A stretch of DNA of 64,000 nucleotides from PRDV01 sp963710865 (GTDB lineage Bacteria > Babelota > Babeliae > Babelales > Babelaceae), in NCBI GenBank assembly GCA_963710865.1, contig CAVQBR010000002.1:1550001-1614000 (forward strand), written 5' to 3'. The position numbers and the translations under genes are program-made. Within the stretch, counting starts at the first letter, position 1, and each line of letters begins with the position of its first letter. Shown here piece after piece: positions 59,421 to 64,000 of this stretch. The notes under the pieces are model-generated. The model did no database searches and was not told the origin of the DNA. It worked only from the letters and a program-made list of their open reading frames with translations.

Positions 59421-60638
59421 CTACGCCCTCTGCTCCTGGGTTCTCTTAACCATACGTGCAAGAAATTGCGTAAAAGGTCCGTATCCGTTTTCAGGATCCA
59501 AACTAACAAGAAGGACCTTCAGATATTCTTCAAGATCATCACTAGTGAGAAGAGGTGGTAGATATCCATGTTCCAATAAGATGCGACTTGCAACAGCTCT
59601 GGCAGTTTGTTTGTTGGCGTGATTAAAGGGGTGTATACGTACAATATCTACCCAGATGCGTGCAGCTTTTTCTAGTGGGTGCAGCGAGCTTTCAGAAAGA
59701 TTCTGAAGAGCCAGGTGCAGGGCTACGCTTACGTCCTCTGGCGAGTAGAACTCGTGCATCCGCTTTTTAACCCAGTAAAAACTGTCGATATAACCAGCTT
59801 TGTAGTCTGGATTAGTCTCTTTTTCTTCTGATTCCCAGGAGTCAGCTGCAAGAATATCGATTTTGCGAGGCTGATTATCCTGATCTAGTATGAGATTTTC
59901 TGGAGCGTTTAGAATGGCAAAGAAGTCTTTTATGCTCTGTGTTGCGATATATCTTGCATCTAAGACTCTTAAATACCTATCTTGATCATTCATCAGATCA
60001 ACTGTGGATTCACAAAACGGCAGAGGATGTTCACCCCCCAGATTTCGGAAAAATTCTCGATAACTTGCTGAGCGGTTGATGTACTCCCAAAATATAGTTT
60101 CCGCGGTATCGAATTGATACAGATGCCATGCTGTTGTTTGCACTCGAAATGTGCCTGGATCACCAATGGTTAATCTACCAAGGCGCCTATTGAGTTCTTG
60201 CACAAAGCGAACGTTAATCTGATCCTTATGTAGGTGCTCTGTAATAAAATTCATCGTATATATCCAGTCATAAATCTCAGCTGCTTCTACAGCTTTTCGA
60301 TCGAACGCGATTTTATCAAGATGAGGATTTTGTCGTAAGACTAATCGCATTATTTGTTCCTTCGATACCGTTTCTGCAGCCGTTCGTAGTGCTGTTAAAT
60401 TTTCGTCTTTCCAGTATTTACGGACATAACGTGGATTTGCAAAGAAATAGTTTGGTACGTGTGTAAATGGTTCGGCTACTGGTTGAATATCCGCAACGCT
60501 CAGAAGAGCCATTGAACTGGTAACTCCCTCTGGTTCTATTGTTGGTGCAATAGCTATCTCAACGTGCTGATGTGCTTGTGCGAAACTCGCAAGGCTGCAA
60601 AAAATGCTACCTAAGAGTGTGATTTGTATAGTTTTCAT
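59421..60638 (-). CDS. Secreted Fic-domain protein 15 (His present, loop altered)
   Basis: 405 residues with signal ITLLGSIFCSLASFAQA and a longer linker (APTIEPEGVTSSMALLSV) before the box DIQPVAEPFTHVPNYFFANPRY. Loop HPFNHANKQTAR: His336 is kept but Gln replaces the Arg of KR, which normally holds the phosphate, and His replaces the acidic residue. Tail SLDPENGYGPF. The C-terminus stops about four residues earlier than in siblings. Catalysis is uncertain. Confidence 0.85.
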   Translation of the reverse strand: MKTIQITLLGSIFCSLASFAQAHQHVEIAIAPTIEPEGVTSSMALLSVADIQPVAEPFTHVPNYFFANPRYVRKYWKDENLTALRTAAETVSKEQIMRLVLRQNPHLDKIAFDRKAVEAAEIYDWIYTMNFITEHLHKDQINVRFVQELNRRLGRLTIGDPGTFRVQTTAWHLYQFDTAETIFWEYINRSASYREFFRNLGGEHPLPFCESTVDLMNDQDRYLRVLDARYIATQSIKDFFAILNAPENLILDQDNQPRKIDILAADSWESEEKETNPDYKAGYIDSFYWVKKRMHEFYSPEDVSVALHLALQNLSESSLHPLEKAARIWVDIVRIHPFNHANKQTARAVASRILLEHGYLPPLLTSDDLEEYLKVLLVSLDPENGYGPFTQFLARMVKRTQEQRA

Positions 60639-60740
60639 GCGAAATCCTTTTCCTTATTTGTAATATCTATCAAAATTTATGGTAGGTATCCTTTATTGAA
60701 TACCCCTCGCTATCCAGGCGCCGCGTTGGCCTCCTTTCTT

Positions 60741-61937
60741 TTAAACCCTTTTGCCTGCGTACTGTTCCTGAGTTCTCTTAACGATGCGCGCCACGAATTG
60801 CGTAAAGAGCCCATAGCCCTTTTCGGGATCTAAACTATTCATAAGTACCCTTGTATATTCGGCAACATCATCGTTAGTAAGTAAAGGAGGCAAATATCCA
60901 TACTCTAACAAGATGCGACTTGCAAGAGCTTTGCCCGTCCTCTTATGTGCGCCATTAAAAGGGTGTATACGTACAATATCGAGCCAAACGTGAGCTGCTT
61001 TTTCTATTGGATGCAGAGAGCTTGTAGAAAGATTTTGGAGAGTTTTCTCTAAGTTTGGAATTATATTCCTTGGCAAACAAAACTCATACATTCTGCTTGT
61101 AAGCCAGTAAAATCTATCAATGTACCCAGCCTTATAGTGCGGATTAGATTGTTTTTCTTGCGATTCCCAGTAGTCAGCTGCAAAAATATCGATCTTGTGA
61201 GGCTGATGAGTGTCCTCGTCTAGCAATACATTTTCTGGTGCATTTAGACTAATGAAGAAGTCTTTAATACTTGGTGTAGATATATATCTTCGGTCTAAGA
61301 CTCGGAAATATCTATCTTTATCATTCAGAAGATTGTCAACAGATTCGCAGAATGGCCTGGTATGTCCATCTCCAAGGTGTCGAAAAAATTCGAGATGATT
61401 TTCCTTTCGATCTAAGTAAGACCAAAATAGTGTTTCCGCAGCATCCAAGTCATACCGATTCCATTTTGTTGGCTGCCGTCGAAATGCGCCGCTATTGTCA
61501 ATGGTTAATCTACCGAGCCGCCTATTGAGTTCTTGCACAAATTGCACGTTCATCTCACCTTTGTGCAAATGCTCCTCAATAAAATTCATCGCATAAATCC
61601 AGTCATAACCCTCAGCTGCTAATAGATATTTTTCAGAGAGTGCGATTTTATCAAGATGAGGATTTTGTTGTAAGACTAATCGCGTTATCTGTTCTTTCGA
61701 TGCCGTTTCTGCAGCTTTTCGTCTCGCTGCAAAACTTTCAGCGGTCCAATTTCGTACGACGTAGGGTGGATTTGCAAATACAAGCTGTGGCACCTTGCTA
61801 AAGGGCCGGCCAAATGGTTGAATATCAGCAACCCTCACTTCTGAACTGGTAGCTGCCTCAATGTGTACATGTGCTTGTGTAGTACTCGCTAAGATGCATA
61901 AAATGCCACCTACGAGCATGATTTTGCTAGTTTTCAT
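60741..61937 (-). CDS. Secreted Fic-domain protein 16 (catalytic His present)
   Basis: 398 residues, SD AAAGGAT. Signal SKIMLVGGILCILASTTQA. Loop HPFNGAHKRTGK with His325. Box DIQPFGRPFSKVPQLVFANPPY. Core element LNRRLGRLTIDNSGAFRRQ. Tail SLDPEKGYGLF. Own promoter at 61981-62009. Confidence 0.87.
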   Translation of the reverse strand: MKTSKIMLVGGILCILASTTQAHVHIEAATSSEVRVADIQPFGRPFSKVPQLVFANPPYVVRNWTAESFAARRKAAETASKEQITRLVLQQNPHLDKIALSEKYLLAAEGYDWIYAMNFIEEHLHKGEMNVQFVQELNRRLGRLTIDNSGAFRRQPTKWNRYDLDAAETLFWSYLDRKENHLEFFRHLGDGHTRPFCESVDNLLNDKDRYFRVLDRRYISTPSIKDFFISLNAPENVLLDEDTHQPHKIDIFAADYWESQEKQSNPHYKAGYIDRFYWLTSRMYEFCLPRNIIPNLEKTLQNLSTSSLHPIEKAAHVWLDIVRIHPFNGAHKRTGKALASRILLEYGYLPPLLTNDDVAEYTRVLMNSLDPEKGYGLFTQFVARIVKRTQEQYAGKRV

Positions 61938-61980
61938 GTAAAATCCTTTATCCTGAAAAGTTAATTGCTATCTGTCAAAT

Positions 61981-62009
61981 ATCCTAACATTTTTAATGCA
62001 TCTCGTCAA
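61981..62009 (-). promoter_or_regulatory. Promoter of Fic gene 16
   Basis: Minus strand TTGACG (62009-62004), 17 bp, TAGGAT (61986-61981), then TTTGACAGATA as upstream of gene 14. Confidence 0.6.
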
Positions 62010-62066
62010 CCATTTTTCCAGTATGCGATAAATTGTGCATCACCAGTCTGCCTTTGAGAGGCTCTT

Positions 62067-63272
62067 TCAAATGATTTTGCCCGCGTAGTCATCTTGCGTT
62101 CTCTTAACCATGCGTGCAACAAATTGTGTAAAGAGCTCATAACCTTTTTCGGGATCGAAACTCTTTTTAAGAACCTCTTTATAGAGCTCAATATCATTCT
62201 TGAGGAGAACGGGCGGGAGATATCCATGTTCAAGCAAGACAATATTTGCTAAAGCCTTGGCCGTTCGCTTATTTGCGTCAAGAAAAGGTTGCTGTCGTAT
62301 AACGTCAAGCCAAAGGTGTGCTGCTTTTTCGATTGGATGCAGGGAGCTTCGAGCATGTAGCTGAAGAACGAGGTATAAGTGTGCACATATATTTTGTGGC
62401 AAACAGATTTCAAGTTTTCTCGTTGTAATCCAGTATATTAGATCGATGAATCCCGGCCTGTGCTTATCCTGATTGCCCGATTGATCTTGACGTTCCCACT
62501 CGTCGACAGTGGAAAGATTGAGTTTGTGTAGTGATACGGTATCTTCGTTCATAAGTATGTTCTCTGGTCTATTTAACTGGATAAACAAATCTTTGATGCT
62601 CTCTGTTGAGACATATCTCCTCTCAACTACTCTTAGATATCGATCGTTGTCATTTAGCAGAGCATCGACAGATTCACAAAACTCCCTGATATGGTTGTTC
62701 CCGAGGTTTTTGAAAAAACAAAGACTCTTTTTATCTCGGTTGATATAGAGATTGAAGATCGTCTCCTCCTCATCAAGCTTACTACGATCCCGAGCTTTAT
62801 GATGTGCACGAAATGCTCCCGGTTTATCAGCGGTTAATCGAGTGAGGCGGCTATTAAGAGCTCTCACAAATGGAATATCTATTTCACTTTTGATCACTTG
62901 GTGTGCATGAACAAGATTCATGGCATGTATCCAGTCATAGTTTCTTGCTTTCTCTACACACCTTGCTTCAATGGCTTCTTCATCGAGATCGGGCTCCACG
63001 CGTTTGACCAAATTGAGTATCTTTTGTTTTGTTGACGCATCGGCAGCAGTTCGAATTTTGGAACAATTTTCATCGGTTAATATGAGCTCAACATAGGGAG
63101 GATTTGCAAAGACTAGTTTTGGCACCTGAGTAAATGGTTTAGCAAATGGTTGAATATCAGCGACGTTAAGAACCTCTGAGCTGACAACTTCCTCAACGTG
63201 CACATGTGCACGAATTAGATTAGGTAAAATACATAAAGCTGTGCTTAAGAAGAGGCTGATTGGTATGTTCAT
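62067..63272 (-). CDS. Secreted Fic-fold protein 17, His replaced by Gln
   Basis: 401 residues, SD AAGGAG. Signal ISLFLSTALCILPNLIRA, then AHVHVEE. Loop QPFLDANKRTAK preceded by VIRQ: Gln328 takes the place of the catalytic His while the anion-binding residues remain. Box DIQPFAKPFTQVPKLVFANPPY. The tail SFDPEKGYELF is of the His-bearing type, so this loss is independent of the central block. First gene of the array in transcription order; a TATACT at 63303-63298 (minus strand) may be its -10. Confidence 0.85.
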   Translation of the reverse strand: MNIPISLFLSTALCILPNLIRAHVHVEEVVSSEVLNVADIQPFAKPFTQVPKLVFANPPYVELILTDENCSKIRTAADASTKQKILNLVKRVEPDLDEEAIEARCVEKARNYDWIHAMNLVHAHQVIKSEIDIPFVRALNSRLTRLTADKPGAFRAHHKARDRSKLDEEETIFNLYINRDKKSLCFFKNLGNNHIREFCESVDALLNDNDRYLRVVERRYVSTESIKDLFIQLNRPENILMNEDTVSLHKLNLSTVDEWERQDQSGNQDKHRPGFIDLIYWITTRKLEICLPQNICAHLYLVLQLHARSSLHPIEKAAHLWLDVIRQQPFLDANKRTAKALANIVLLEHGYLPPVLLKNDIELYKEVLKKSFDPEKGYELFTQFVARMVKRTQDDYAGKII

Positions 63273-63303
63273 GAGAGAATCTCCTTATGTGAGCAGAGTA
63301 TAA

Positions 63304-63741
63304 AACTATGAGCATTTTTGATGGTTCCGAAAAACGAAAAGGCTTCAGAACACCCTCTCTTCACCTGTTCTCATTGTAAGTTTCTACCGGGCAAAGTCAA
63401 GCGCCTTCAAGAAGTATGCTCTCAACCTAGGTGATACAATGCACAACGAGGGGCAACCCTCACAGTAGGTGAACCACGCGAATGCTTCGTACGTAGCAGT
63501 ATAATGAGTTTTGGGGTCAGGCAAGCCCACCGTATCTTCAATCAAAAAGATCGTTCTGTTGCTTAATTTCATGATGCAGTTTCTCTTACGCGTGCAATTC
63601 TGACGAGACGAACCACTAGTCTTTTTTTACCAGCAAGGTAAGCTATACAGGTGAAACTGTTCCAACCGAGAACCTCTCAGTATGCGATAATGCCTTTCGC
63701 ATTTTTATACTGAAGACGTTCTTCAAATTACGGGGTTATTC
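63304..63741. other. Intergenic region before the last gene
   Basis: A 62-codon frame on the minus strand (63384-63572) has no SD and no recognised family. TATACT at 63706-63711 could be the -10 for the gene at 63742, without a clear -35. Confidence 0.35.
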
Positions 63742-64000
63742 ATGCGTATTTCAATGATAGTGGCAGCGATTGTTCTCTTTGGACTTCTCGTCGCAGGAGG
63801 TATCACTGTCTTTCATCGAAAATTGAAAGAAGTTGAAGAGCGGGTACAACAGCTTATTGAACAGAAGGTGCCGGTTGTTGCTCCTGCAGAGAAGGAAGAA
63901 AAAGAAGAGCAAGTTGGGCATGTCAAAGAACAGCTGTGGAGCTCTCTACAGACAAAGGTAAAAAATTCCGTTGTGCAAGTATTTTCACATGTGACTGAAT
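63742..64000 (+). CDS. Membrane-anchored protein, possibly HtrA/Deg-type protease, 3' end outside the window
   Basis: 86 codons are visible from the ATG at 63742. Residues 1-24 (MRISMIVAAIVLFGLLVAGG) form a single membrane anchor or signal. A charged coiled-coil stretch follows (HRKLKEVEERVQQLIEQK), then an acidic linker of Glu/Lys, then VKNSVVQVFSHVTE. The last segment resembles the start of the Deg/HtrA protease domain, where the first strands follow a VxxSVVxV motif. The catalytic triad would lie beyond the window, so the assignment is tentative. Confidence 0.5.
   Translation, partial: MRISMIVAAIVLFGLLVAGGITVFHRKLKEVEERVQQLIEQKVPVVAPAEKEEKEEQVGHVKEQLWSSLQTKVKNSVVQVFSHVTE

Noticed and set aside
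39873..63272. Repetitive array considered as CRISPR or as a phage tail-fibre cassette
   Set aside because: The repeats are whole ~1.2-kb genes with start sites and signal peptides; there are no short direct repeats with spacers and no phage genes.
63384..63572. 62-codon minus-strand frame before the last gene
   Set aside because: No SD, no recognisable domain; possibly a fossil but nothing to prove it.

Overview
The window most resembles a protist-associated, host-dependent bacterium, best guess Candidatus Dependentiae (TM6) or a similar endosymbiont. This is inference: there is no rRNA in the window. The grounds are a small housekeeping set embedded in very large families of secreted, eukaryote-like proteins (ankyrin repeats, RING-H2 fingers, a cytosolic-phospholipase-A2-like enzyme, Fic proteins), many gene fossils, and one IS21-type element. 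Promoters look sigma70-like (TTGACx, 16-18 bp, TATACT/TATAAT).

Layout. 1-3.3 kb: two ankyrin genes, the first cut by the window edge. 3.4-7.7 kb (minus): a translation and housekeeping cluster tsf-pyrH-frr-tRNA-Lys-tRNA-Leu-tig-trxB. 8-18.5 kb: secreted ankyrin proteins that share an undescribed helical domain, two of them starting with a RING-H2 finger, with truncated and decayed relatives between them. 18.7-24.3 kb: rplU, a small unknown gene, a secreted delta-60/Ig-like repeat protein and a secreted cPLA2-like lipase. 24.3-25.9 kb: an AAA-ATPase/nuclease pseudogene with three lesions. 26.1-28.7 kb: a complete IS21-family element with a 6-bp target duplication. 29-32.6 kb: a 1183-residue ankyrin protein. 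32.9-37.8 kb (minus): ktrB-ktrA potassium uptake, a decayed gene, an orphan HicB-like gene, a DedA/VTT membrane protein and glycyl-tRNA synthetase. 38-39.9 kb: a DUF2975 membrane protein, a Cro-like regulator and a secreted HExxH protein behind a large palindromic operator, followed by a decayed copy of the same locus.

39.9-63.3 kb (minus) is the most striking part: a tandem array of 17 secreted Fic-domain paralogues of about 400 residues, interrupted only by a two-unit DUF1186-like gene. The Fic motif is of the Doc-like NKR or AHKR kind. In 8 of the 17 the catalytic histidine is replaced (Asn, Tyr, Gln or Arg), and six of those eight are consecutive, so the array mixes probable enzymes with probable pseudoenzymes. 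The window ends inside a membrane-anchored protein that may be an HtrA/Deg protease.

How it fits together: the housekeeping genes form ordinary compact operons (ATGA overlaps at tsf/pyrH, tig/trxB and the glyS/DedA junction). The accessory genes nearly all begin with a Sec signal peptide and carry protein-interaction repeats or enzymes that modify host proteins or lipids. They look like a large effector reservoir growing by tandem duplication, recombination and decay.
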